From Nitrospira japonica (GTDB lineage Bacteria; Nitrospirota; Thermodesulfovibrionia; Thermodesulfovibrionales; DYHX01): DNA of 34,331 bases. Made by a program: the position numbers and the translations under genes. Location: the NCBI GenBank assembly GCA_020723925.1, contig DYHX01000011.1:1-34331 (forward strand). Reading direction: 5' to 3'. Under the pieces are notes generated by a model, which ran no database searches, had not been told where the DNA came from, and saw nothing but the letters and a program-made list of their open reading frames with translations. The number at the start of each line of letters is the position of its first letter. The first letter of the stretch is position 1. Shown here piece after piece: positions 8,359 through 16,100 of the stretch.

Positions 8359-9450
8359 TCATTTTTTCAATTTCCTCAAAATGGAGCCTGTATAGTTCCA
8401 TGTGAGGGATTTATTCAGATTAAATCCAAGATAGCCTTTCAGCAAGGCCAGCTTGAAATAACTTTCTATTATAACCTGTAAATCCATTGTTTTGCTCATT
8501 TCCACAATATCCTCTTTGATATCTATATTTATCAATGCATTCTCATCGCCTGTTATCTTCAGCGTTGCCATATCCCTCAACATGGTAAAGGATATATTGA
8601 ACCACCTGTCAATTTCCTCCCTCTCTCTCCATGTCTCTTTATTGTCGCAGCGGAGCATCTCCTGAAGCAGCCTGATACACCAGTCCCTCTCTTCAATAAG
8701 GTCAGCAGAGATTGCAAGTCCAGGTCTCCCCATGGCAAGTCTTGCAATAGTCGCGAGTCGCGAGTCGCGAGCCGTGAGTCGCGAGTCTTTTTTTGACCCC
8801 TGACCCCTGACCCCTGACTCCTGATTAATGACTGTCTTTATGACATCTTTGCACTTCTCAGGAGACAAAGGTAAAAAGTTTATGCGTGAACATCTTGACC
8901 TTATAGTTTCAGGCAGTCTGTCCGGACTTGATGATATTAGAATTATCAGGCTGTCAGGGGGTGGCTCCTCGATGGTCTTGAGAAATGCATTTGCGGCAGA
9001 TGGATTCATTGCCTCGGCATCATCGACAATAACAACTTTTTTCTTACCCTCATACGGCTTGAATGAGAGGGCTTCTTCTGCTGCCCTTATCTCAGCCACG
9101 CGTATCTCAGCTTTCTCAGGGCTTATCATGAGAAGGTCTGGATGAGTCCCGGCATCAATCTTTTTGCAGGAAGAACATTCATCACAACAGTCAGTGACCA
9201 GTGACCGGTGACCCTTCGACAGGCTCAGAGTGACCAGTGACGAGTCTTTGTTTTTACTTGTTACTTGTAACTCGTCAGTCGTTACTGCTTTCAGGCAGTT
9301 CAATGCCTTTGCAAGATTGATAGCAGTAAATTTCTTGCCTATACCTGATTCTCCAGCAAATAGATAGGAGGATGGTACCCTCCCCTGCCTTAGTGTGCCA
9401 AGGAGTATATTTACTGCTCTGTCCTGACCTATGACGTCCCTGAGTGCCAT
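8359..9450 (-). CDS. holB: DNA polymerase III delta-prime subunit with two repeat-derived insertions
   Basis: A clamp-loader subunit of the AAA+ family. Seen are IGQDRAVNILLGTL, a P-loop GESGIGKK (34-41), the zinc module, VVIVDDAEAMNPSAANAFLKTIEEPP and RSRCSRINFLPL (arginine-finger SRC motif). The zinc ligands appear to be Cys52, Cys89, Cys92 and Cys95. The normal short loop after Cys52 is expanded by residues about 55-88, coded by GTGACCA-type repeats. A second insert, residues 207-234 (ESGVRGQGSKKDSRL..), is coded by GTCGCGA/TGACCCC repeats. Both keep the frame. The ATG at 9450 has no clear Shine-Dalgarno, and a GTTACGC repeat tract lies directly upstream. It is followed downstream by ricT. 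Confidence 0.93.
   Translation of the reverse strand: MALRDVIGQDRAVNILLGTLRQGRVPSSYLFAGESGIGKKFTAINLAKALNCLKAVTTDELQVTSKNKDSSLVTLSLSKGHRSLVTDCCDECSSCKKIDAGTHPDLLMISPEKAEIRVAEIRAAEEALSFKPYEGKKKVVIVDDAEAMNPSAANAFLKTIEEPPPDSLIILISSSPDRLPETIRSRCSRINFLPLSPEKCKDVIKTVINQESGVRGQGSKKDSRLTARDSRLATIARLAMGRPGLAISADLIEERDWCIRLLQEMLRCDNKETWREREEIDRWFNISFTMLRDMATLKITGDENALINIDIKEDIVEMSKTMDLQVIIESYFKLALLKGYLGFNLNKSLTWNYTGSILRKLKK
8750..8832. repeat. In-frame bipartite heptamer array in holB: (GTCGCGA)5 - T7 - (TGACCCC)n
   Basis: Starting at 8750 there are GTCGCGA x3, GCCGTGA, GTCGCGA, then GTC and seven T, followed from 8794 by TGACCCC x3, TGACTCC, TGATTAA and TGAC. The period is exactly 7. The same two-part layout recurs at 14327-14385 in the activase-like gene. 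Confidence 0.92.
9190..9290. repeat. In-frame GTGACCA heptamer array with an embedded TTCGACAGGCTCAG core in holB
   Basis: GTGACCA, GTGACCG, GTGACCC, then TTCGACAGGCTCAGA, then GTGACCA, GTGACGA, a T-rich spacer (GTCTTTGTTTTTAC) and TTGTTAC-TTGTAAC. The TTCGACAGGCTCAG core is a widespread bacterial repeat that codes LSLSKG. The same spacer and flanks recur at 17224-17362. The insert splits the zinc-ligand loop of HolB. Confidence 0.9.
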
Positions 9451-9457
9451 TTTAAAC

Positions 9458-9491
9458 GTTACGTGTTACGCGTGACGCGTTACGCATTACG
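9458..9491. repeat. GTTACGC heptamer array directly upstream of holB
   Basis: GTTACGT, GTTACGC, GTGACGC, GTTACGC and ATTACG follow each other with period 7, ending 7 nt upstream of the holB start codon. It occupies the place where a ribosome binding site would be expected; none is obvious. Confidence 0.85.
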
Positions 9492-9535
9492 AAACTTGTT
9501 ACTCGCTGCTGGCTTTCTATTTACTGTAAGATTCC

Positions 9536-9792
9536 CCAAAATAGACATAGAGTTATAAACTGGTTAATACCAATATCTGAGGCAGGCATGGCAGGTGAGA
9601 AATTTTTAGTTCGACACCTTGAAATCCTACCTGTAAAAATAAACCGTATGCATCTTAAAAACCATTGATAAAACAATGAGATAGATATGTCCATTTCTGA
9701 TAATCTGTCGATTCTAAAAATTATGAACCCCGCACTACATCCGTAGTGCGGGGTGAATCCTGCCATGCCTACCTTCTATGTCTAATTTTCGG
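9536..9792. mobile_element. MITE-like element R1 with GACATAG inverted ends
   Basis: The left end CCAAAATAGACATAG (9536-9550) and right end CTATGTCTAATTTTCGG (9776-9792) are near-perfect inverted copies. Inside the right half is a 12-bp-stem hairpin, ACCCCGCACTAC with loop ATCC (9727-9754), preceded by AATCTGTCGATTCTAAAAATT. Left-half sequence (GTTATAAACTGG..ATATCTGAGGCAGGCAT) recurs at 11814-11871. There is no transposase, so it looks non-autonomous. Its right end overlaps the tmk 3' end and encodes its last residues. Together with R2 it brackets tmk and the core MetE-like gene. Confidence 0.8.
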
Positions 9793-10404
9793 AAGATCCA
9801 TAACTATACTAACTATTTTACTATGTATTTCCTCTATACTTCCTGAGGCATCTATTATTTTTATCCTCTCTGGCTCTCTATGTGCAAGCTCAAGATACCC
9901 ATCCCTCACTTTCTTATGGAACTTAACATCCTCAAGCTCAAGCCTGTCTGTCTTGTTAATGCCCCTGTTTCTTTTAAGTCCTACCTCGACATCAAGGTCA
10001 AGGAGTATTGTGATATCAGGCATTAATCCCCCAGTCGAAATCCTGTCAAGGGAATAAATGAGTTTCAAATCTATCCCCCTTCCATACCCCTGATATGCAA
10101 CTGTTGAATCGCTGAATCTGTCTGTTATAACTATCTCCCCCCTGGTTATCGCAGGCAGTATTTTTTCATTTACATGCTGTGTGCGGGATGCATTGTAAAG
10201 GAGCAGTTCTGCCACAGGGTCCATCTCCTTATGTTCAACAGAAAGAAGCACTTCCCTTATCCTCAGGCCGATTGGTGTCCCGCCAGGCTCTTCTGTGAGG
10301 ACTATTGCGTATCCATTTTTTGAGAGGTATTCTGACAGAAGCCTTGCCTGGGTCGATTTGCCTGTGCCTTCTATGCCTTCAAAGGAGATGAAAAGCCCTC
10401 CCAT
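9769..10404 (-). CDS. tmk: Thymidylate kinase (dTMP kinase)
   Basis: It phosphorylates dTMP to dTDP. The 211 residues show FEGIEGTGKSTQ (P-loop, 10-17), TEEPGGTPIG, the DRFSDST motif with the catalytic DR pair, AYQGYGRG and a LID-like RNRGINKTDRLE. The ATG at 10404 sits behind a strong AAGGAGG. The last residues, PKIRHRR and the stop codon, are encoded by the inverted end of repeat element R1, so the native C-terminus was replaced or extended by the repeat. It is followed by holB downstream (interrupted by R1) and preceded by the core MetE-like gene, 67 nt away. Confidence 0.96.
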   Translation of the reverse strand: MGGLFISFEGIEGTGKSTQARLLSEYLSKNGYAIVLTEEPGGTPIGLRIREVLLSVEHKEMDPVAELLLYNASRTQHVNEKILPAITRGEIVITDRFSDSTVAYQGYGRGIDLKLIYSLDRISTGGLMPDITILLDLDVEVGLKRNRGINKTDRLELEDVKFHKKVRDGYLELAHREPERIKIIDASGSIEEIHSKIVSIVMDLPKIRHRR

Positions 10405-10471
10405 TAGAAATCCTCCTTAAGCTGGTTATTAAATTCAAAAATTTTTAATTTTGCATTTTGCATTTTCACTT

Positions 10472-11476
10472 TTAACTGAGGGCCTCCTTAAGCTGTATTA
10501 ACAACTGAAACACCTTTATCGTCTCTTCTATGCTCCTTGACCCAGTGCCGCATGAAGGGGTAAGAAGTATCCTTGAAAGTAAAAGCTCTATCGGTATCGA
10601 GTTTGATAGGTTCTCAATCCCCACATCAAAACGTTTTTTAATGGATTCCGTGGTCTCATCTCTTATCGCTTCTGTTGTTGGCACAATTCCCCATGCAAGG
10701 TATCCGCCATTTTTAAGAAACCCTCTGATCTCTTCAGGATACATGGCCAGTGTTTCAAAATATCCATACGCATCGAAGCTTATAATCTTCACCCCGCTTT
10801 CTATCACCAGCGGCCAGTCTGCCTTTCCGCAGCAGTGGATGCCGGGTATGCCACCGGATCCCTTTATTGCATCAGCAGTCTCTTTAAGAAGCCGCAGGGT
10901 CTCTTCCCTGCTCACACCAAGATAGCTTGTGCTTCCAATGGCAGAAAGTATCGGCTCATCAATAAACATGATCGTATTACCCGAATACGGCCTTAATAAA
11001 TCCATCTGCCACCTTACCTTTGCCTTGAGCAGCATCAGGGAGATTTCCCTTAACTCTTCATCAAAATAGACAAGCTTCCCCTCAGAATCCTTGAGACCGA
11101 GGGTGAAGGTTAGTGGGCCTGTAATATGGCCTTTAAGGAAATCGAATCGTTTATCTTTTATTATTCTCAGGAATGTATGAAGCCCTTTTGCATGGTCCTC
11201 TGAAATTGCAATCCTGCATCCCTCTGTGCAGCTCTCATAGAACCTCTGAAGGGCATCGCTTTCATCTCTTTCAACCCAAATCGCCTCTTTCTCAGGGTTA
11301 ATCTTCATAAAAGGCATACCTTCAGAATACTGGGGTATCATCAACTCTCTGAAGGACAACATGGGCAGCTGAGGCCAGAATGGTATGTCAAAAGTCTCAA
11401 GCACAAGGCTGCATGCCTCATCAGGGTCTGTGTGCGGGAGGCTGCCTATGCCTGTTGTTGTAAACGGTTTAAACAT
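10472..11476 (-). CDS. Methionine synthase/UROD-superfamily protein, core MetE-like
   Basis: The 334-residue protein is a single TIM-barrel of the cobalamin-independent methionine synthase/UROD superfamily. It has TTGIGSLPHTDP at the N-terminus (start of the catalytic MetE barrel), GHITGPLTFTLG, IMFIDEPILS, GIHCCGKADW (an H-x-C pair like the MetE zinc ligands) and TPSCGTGSRS (the third, Cys, ligand). It lacks the MetE N-terminal barrel. Short core MetE proteins of anaerobes are known to take methyl groups from corrinoid proteins rather than from methyl-THF; assignment here is by analogy, and a corrinoid methyltransferase is an alternative. I chose the ATG at 11476; the frame extends to 11542, but those first codons are the end of repeat R2. 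Confidence 0.82.
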   Translation of the reverse strand: MFKPFTTTGIGSLPHTDPDEACSLVLETFDIPFWPQLPMLSFRELMIPQYSEGMPFMKINPEKEAIWVERDESDALQRFYESCTEGCRIAISEDHAKGLHTFLRIIKDKRFDFLKGHITGPLTFTLGLKDSEGKLVYFDEELREISLMLLKAKVRWQMDLLRPYSGNTIMFIDEPILSAIGSTSYLGVSREETLRLLKETADAIKGSGGIPGIHCCGKADWPLVIESGVKIISFDAYGYFETLAMYPEEIRGFLKNGGYLAWGIVPTTEAIRDETTESIKKRFDVGIENLSNSIPIELLLSRILLTPSCGTGSRSIEETIKVFQLLIQLKEALS

Positions 11477-11527
11477 CTTAGAATGATACCCTATTAGGTG
11501 GAAAGGTTTCAAACCATTTTGGGCCTC

Positions 11528-11813
11528 CCGAAAAATAGACATAGAAGGCAGGCAGGGCAGGGTTCACCCCGCACTACGGATGTAGTGCGGGGTTCATAAT
11601 TTTTATAATCGACAGATTATTATTATTAATATGGCAATCGTAAGTGGCTTACAGATTAAGGGTTTATCCGTTTACGCCTCAAGAGGTTTTACTGTGAGGT
11701 GTCGTATAAAAATTATTCATCAGCCTTTCCTATATAACTTATTGGTTTTACCCCACACCAAAACTTTTGGTGTGGGGTTTACTATATTTTGTGGCTCTAT
11801 GTCTATTTTTCGG
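11528..11813. mobile_element. MITE-like element R2 with perfect 17-bp inverted ends
   Basis: CCGAAAAATAGACATAG at 11528-11544 and its exact reverse complement at 11797-11813 bound a 286-bp element without a coding gene. It holds two long hairpins: a 12-bp stem (11566-11593, arm ACCCCGCACTAC, loop GGAT) identical to that of R1, and a 14-bp stem with 1-nt loop (11750-11778, arm ACCCCACACCAAAA). Motifs AATTTTTATAATCGACA (near 11600) and TGTCGTATAAAAATT (near 11699) are subterminal inverted copies. No clear target duplication is seen. Confidence 0.82.
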
Positions 11814-11871
11814 ATGCCTGCCTCAGATATTGGTATCAGCCAGTTTATAACGCTATGTCTGTTCTTAGGGG
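11814..11871. repeat. Solo end of a GACATAG element next to R2
   Basis: Read on the minus strand it gives AACAGACATAGCGTTATAAA, CTGGCTGATACCAATATC and TGAGGCAGGCAT, closely matching the left end of R1 (9541-9590). R2 abuts it exactly where R1 continues with GGCAGG, as if R2 had inserted in, or recombined with, an older copy. Between here and 11961 nothing else is evident beyond a weak TATACT at 11951 before the next gene. Confidence 0.75.
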
Positions 11872-11961
11872 ACCTCCCAATAACAGAGGTAGGGAAGACT
11901 GTCTCAGAAAGACCGTGCCATGAGGCTTTCGTAGAGTTTTAGTCTTGGGTTATACTTAATT

Positions 11962-12717
11962 ATGCTTAACCTTGCTCTAATTGTTTTATCAGTGCTTTTA
12001 TCTTCTCATTCCTACGCTTTTATAACTGACGCGGAAATTGCATCCTTCAAACGACAGATTTCAGACAGGCCTATCGGCGAAAGGATTGCATTCTGGGCAG
12101 AGAGGTTTGTAGGGACTCCCTACGACCCTGACCCACTTGGAGAATATGTGACAAAAAATGTAGTTATTGCTGATGAGCGTGTGGACTGCATGTATCTGAG
12201 TTTCAGGTCTGTTGAGCTTGCTCTAAGCCCTACACCAGAAGATGCTGTAAGTATCGCACTGGATAAGAGGTTTATTAATGCGGGCAGGATAGAGGGCGGG
12301 AAAGTTGTGAATTATGAAGACAGATTTCAATATGGTGAGGATATGCTTGACAGCGGCAAATGGGGCAGGGAGATTACAGAGAAATTAGGCCAAATCACAG
12401 AGATAAAGGGTTCGAGAGGGAGAGAAAGGGTTAAGATTCTCTCTAAGGAGGCGATGATGGATTTATTATTAAACGCTGGCGTGAGCGTAATGCCACTACA
12501 GAGTGGAGATTTTATCTTCTTTATCAAATCGCCAGGGAAGAGACAGGCTGATGAGATAGTAGGGCACATTGGAATCATAAAAGTAGAAAGGGATGGTGTA
12601 TACCTGATACATGCGAGCGGGATAAAGAAGAAAGGCGGCGCTGTTAAAAAGGTATTATTGAAAGACTATATCTCTGATATGCCCTTTCCTGGTGTCAGGA
12701 TAAGCAGATTTGATTAA
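11962..12717 (+). CDS. Secreted DUF1460 (NlpC/P60-superfamily amidase-like) protein
   Basis: A 251-residue protein with an N-terminal signal peptide (hydrophobic 4-15, likely cut after SYA at 19). The body matches DUF1460, N-acetylmuramoyl-L-alanine amidase-like proteins of the NlpC/P60 superfamily: FVGTPYDPDPLG, RVDCMYLSFRSVELAL with the probable catalytic Cys76, VGHIGIIKVERDGVYLIHAS with His202 and His217, and KGGAVKKVLL. A periplasmic role in peptidoglycan turnover is likely. The ATG has no clear Shine-Dalgarno; a TATACT lies 5 nt upstream. The gene is convergent with the coiled-coil gene and overlaps its stop by 4 nt. Confidence 0.82.
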   Translation: MLNLALIVLSVLLSSHSYAFITDAEIASFKRQISDRPIGERIAFWAERFVGTPYDPDPLGEYVTKNVVIADERVDCMYLSFRSVELALSPTPEDAVSIALDKRFINAGRIEGGKVVNYEDRFQYGEDMLDSGKWGREITEKLGQITEIKGSRGRERVKILSKEAMMDLLLNAGVSVMPLQSGDFIFFIKSPGKRQADEIVGHIGIIKVERDGVYLIHASGIKKKGGAVKKVLLKDYISDMPFPGVRISRFD

Positions 12718-12920
12718 ACCCTTATCTTTTTTAGTATTTCAAGGAATTGATTTTTAAAATCCGGATGCACCCTTCCAAGAAAAACCTTCAGCCCCTTTAT
12801 CTCCAACCTCAGGTCCTCTATCTCTTTGAGAGTTTTATCTATGCTATCGAGTCGCTCTGTTAGGGTTGTAAGTTCCTTCTCTATCAGCTCAAGTTTTTCC
12901 CTCGACGCTTTATCTATCAT
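12714..12920 (-). CDS. Small coiled-coil protein of unknown function
   Basis: The 68-residue product is charged and heptad-like throughout (KLELIEKELTTLTERLDSID, then KTLKEIEDLRLEIKGL), so a short coiled coil is likely, followed by VHPDFKNQFLEILKKI. It has no signal peptide or membrane segment. The ATG at 12920 follows AAGGGG, and it starts 14 nt after the bS22-like gene, which supports a two-gene unit. I do not recognise a named family. Its 3' end overlaps the convergent DUF1460 gene by 4 nt. Confidence 0.65.
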   Translation of the reverse strand: MIDKASREKLELIEKELTTLTERLDSIDKTLKEIEDLRLEIKGLKVFLGRVHPDFKNQFLEILKKIRV

Positions 12921-12934
12921 TTATTTATTACCCC

Positions 12935-13033
12935 TTATTTATGTTTTCTTCTCTGGTGTTTTGTCTTCTTGAGCAGCTTCTTATGTTTGTGCTTGCTCAT
13001 CTTCTTCTTACGCCACTTGGCAACGCTTCCCAC
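12935..13033 (-). CDS. bS22-type small ribosomal protein (AURKAIP1/COX24 domain), GTG start
   Basis: A 32-codon gene too short for most gene callers. From the GTG at 13033 the product begins MGSVAKWRKKKMSKHKHKK and continues LLKKTKHQRRKHK. That is the pattern of the bacterial AURKAIP1/COX24 family, including mycobacterial bS22 (GSV-x-KRRKRMSKKKHRKLLR..), a small-subunit ribosomal protein related to mitochondrial mS38. It is extremely basic. A very strong Shine-Dalgarno, AGGAGGTG, ends 5 nt before the GTG, and the coiled-coil gene follows 14 nt downstream. The family match is from memory of its conserved GSV..K..MSK.KH.KLL..T..QRRK pattern. Confidence 0.87.
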   Translation of the reverse strand: MGSVAKWRKKKMSKHKHKKLLKKTKHQRRKHK

Positions 13034-13063
13034 AAATTCACCTCCTCTTGTTTTACGAATGGG

Positions 13064-13137
13064 AGACACTGAGAATCGGAGAAACGGGGACGATTTCTAT
13101 CTTCTCCGCTTCACCCATTCTCCGTTTCACCGTGTCA
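13064..13137. repeat. Short-repeat tract (CGTTTCTCCG/GGAGAAACGG) at the 3' end of the activase-like gene
   Basis: GAATCGGAGAAACGGGGA and the later TTCTCCGCTTCACC and TTCTCCGTTTCACCGTGTC words are inverted relatives, so the RNA can form a hairpin. The tract reaches the stop codon of the large gene. Related words occur at 15345-15376 and 15651-15676 inside the same gene. Confidence 0.7.
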
Positions 13138-16100
13138 ATGTTTGCTGTGCTGTCTACTGTATTCAAATGCCTGGTCCATAAAGGCCTCAATCTGTATCTC
13201 TGTTGTCGGAGACTCTGTCCCGTCATAGGGGATGCTTATGCAGGGAATGCCATAATCCCTATTGAACCCACGCATAAGGGCACTGACTATAGTCCCTGGC
13301 ATACATCCAAAGGGCATTGCATTAATAATACCAGAGGCCCCCTTCTCTATCAGGTCTACGCCCTTTCCGATGCTCAGAATTGCCTCACCCTCAAAAGATC
13401 TATGCAGATAAGGCGATGCCTTCTGCAGTATCTCCTTTGTTTCAGGCTCCTTCAGGGTTTTAAGAAATCCTTCAAAATGCCTGGCAAATCTGTGCTCTAT
13501 CCTCTTTTGAAAGAACTTCTTTAAGAGGATACCAATGATAGCAGACCTATCTTTTTTTAGCAAGGCTTTCTCAAAGGCCATAAGGTTTACGTAATAAATC
13601 CATTCTTCAATAGGTGCGAGCCATACCTCTCCTCCAATGCCTTCAATTTTCTTTATCAAGTCCTCATTCGAGAAATTATGGCACCTGACAAATATCTCGC
13701 CGATTACTCCAATGAGTGGTTTCCTGTCTTTATATCTTGGGAGGTTCTCAAAATCTTTCTTCATACTCTTTAAAATATCTTCTACATTTCCATCAATGCC
13801 TCTCATAGAGGAATAGATTTTCTGCAGGTAATTCTGATAGAGTTCATCTGAAGAACCCTTTTCCTTTTCGTAAGGCCTTGTCTCATGAATACATTTGTAA
13901 AGGAGTTCAATCGCAACTATACCCATCCATGCCCTCATAGTGAAATCCTTGCCGACAATGCCGAGTTCCCTGTAGAAGTTTGCATCCTGGTTCGGTGAGA
14001 ATATGGGCACATCCTCATAGCCGAGCTCATCAAGTATGAGCCTGTGGAATATATTATACTGTCCGAACCTGCATGGCCCTGTTCCTGAAGGCATAAAGAA
14101 GGCAGATGACTCTGGCCTGAAGTCAGTAGAGAAGACCTTCTTTAGCATATCCCCTGTTGTCACCGTGCATGGATAGCATTCCTTCCCTGAGACATGTCTC
14201 CTGCCGATATCAATGGCCTCTTTATCAGACTCAGGCAGCACCTCGGCGGAAACGCCGCAATGTTCAAAAGCAGCAGCCATTGCAAACGCATGGTCAGCCA
14301 TGCGGGGAATATAAATAGTCCTTTTAGTCGTGAGTCGTGAGTCGCGAGTCTTTGGATTTCTGACTCCTGACTCCTGACTCCTGACTTGTTTGTTTCCTGT
14401 GCTGTCAAGAAACGCCTCGCACCTTGTTATTGCGCCGGCATCTGCGCTGTGCTCGTCGATTTCTATATGGAGGAAGGGTTTTCCTTCCGTCTCTTTCTTA
14501 AAATATTTCAGTATGAAAGAGTCTGGCCCGCATGAGAAATTGCCAATGTAAAGGGCATAAAGATGCGGATTTTCCCTCACGAGCCGTGCTGCCTTTAATA
14601 TCCTCTGGCCTGACCTCCAGTACATGTTTGGCCATTCTTTGTCTATCCTGTATCTTTCGAGGGGCAGGAAATCCATGGGGATTGATAAGACGTTCAGGTC
14701 TGAAAGCTTCTTTGGTATCTCGAGGTTTATGCCGCTGTCAAAGGCATTGTATGACCTTCCGATAATTACAATGGTCTTATCCTTGATTGCAGATAGAACC
14801 TCTGTCCCTTTTGCCCTTATGGCATTTTTAAAATCCTCTTGAGCCTTCTCTGCAATATCTACCGCCCTTTCTATCTCTTTTCTTTTTATGCCGAATGGCT
14901 TGAATGCCCCTTTAAGTTCATCCAATAGAAATCCCCTCCCTCTCCTTATATTTATAACTGGAGAGATTGTCTTTATCCCATTGAATGCAACCCTTGCCAC
15001 ATAAGGGATGGTCTGGATATAAGGACATGCATGACCTCTCTCAAAGGGCTCATCAGGGGAATTTAAATTTATGAAACTTGGTATGAATAAGGCATCAACA
15101 TCTTTATCAATCAAATATTTTATATGCCCGTGTGCAACCTTCACAGGGAAACATGTTTCCGAAAGTACATTCTCAAGGCCAATGTTAACAATCTGCCTGT
15201 TTGTCTTTGGCGAGACCTCAACATCAAACCCGAGTTCCCACAGGAGAGTTGACCAGAACGGAATATAATCCTGAAAGTAGAAAATATAAGGAATGCCGAT
15301 TTTAATTTGACGCGGTGACGGGTGACGCGACGACTCTTCTTTTCTCCCATTCACCGTTTCACCGTTTCTCCGCGTCATCCTCAATAAGTGTTCCTTCCAC
15401 AGCATCTCATCTCTGAATGCAAAAAGGTCTGGAAGACTCGATTCCCTCTTTTTCTTTACATCATATTTTTCGCACCTTCCACCATAGAAGAGATAACCCT
15501 CTTCACCCTCGATCTTCACCCTGTTTATCTCGCATATATTTGGACATCCCCTGCATTCAAATGAAGAAACCTCGTACGGTCTTCTGGATAATTCGAAGCC
15601 CTTGAAAGAAGTGATACAGCGACGCAGTGACGCGGTGATCTGCCTTTGCTTCTGTTTCTCCGTGTCCCCGTGTCTCATATATTTCATCGCTATCAGTGCC
15701 ATTCCAATTGCGCCTGTGACATCGTGATGCGGAGGGACAGTTATCTTCTTGTTCAGGTATTTTTCGAATGCAGCAACAACCGATTTGTTGAATGCAACCC
15801 CACCCTGGAAGAATATGTTTTCACCAACCCTTTTCCCTGCAACAACCCTGTTTATGTAGTTCTGGACTATGGAGTATGCAAGGCCTGCAAGAAGGTCGTT
15901 TTTGTCTACACCACGCTGGAGGTTTGACATGAGGGAGTTTTCCATAAACACAGTGCACCTCTCACCGAGCCTGCAAGGACTCTCCGATGAAAAGGCACAT
16001 CTTGCAAAATCCTCTTTTATTGATATGTTGAGCTTCTCTGCCTGCTCCTCGAGGAACGAGCCTGTTCCTGCTGCGCATGCCTTGTTCATCTCAAAGTCAA

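Noticed and set aside
8750-8832. Short regular repeats as a possible CRISPR array
   Set aside because: The unit is 7 nt with no unique spacers, lies inside an essential coding frame, and no cas gene is present.
9727-9754. R1 hairpin as the dedicated terminator of tmk
   Set aside because: The same hairpin occurs in R2 away from any gene end, and the run after it is TTCATAATTTTT, a weak T-tract. It may terminate some transcripts, but it is primarily part of the repeat.
11477-11542. N-terminal extension of the core MetE-like protein (MSIFREAQNG..)
   Set aside because: Those codons are the inverted end of repeat R2 and its flank, not conserved protein; the family start is MFKPFTTTGIGSLP.
11631-11942. 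Open frame within R2 and its flank
   Set aside because: It spans repeat hairpins and inverted ends, shows no protein-like composition and has no ribosome site.
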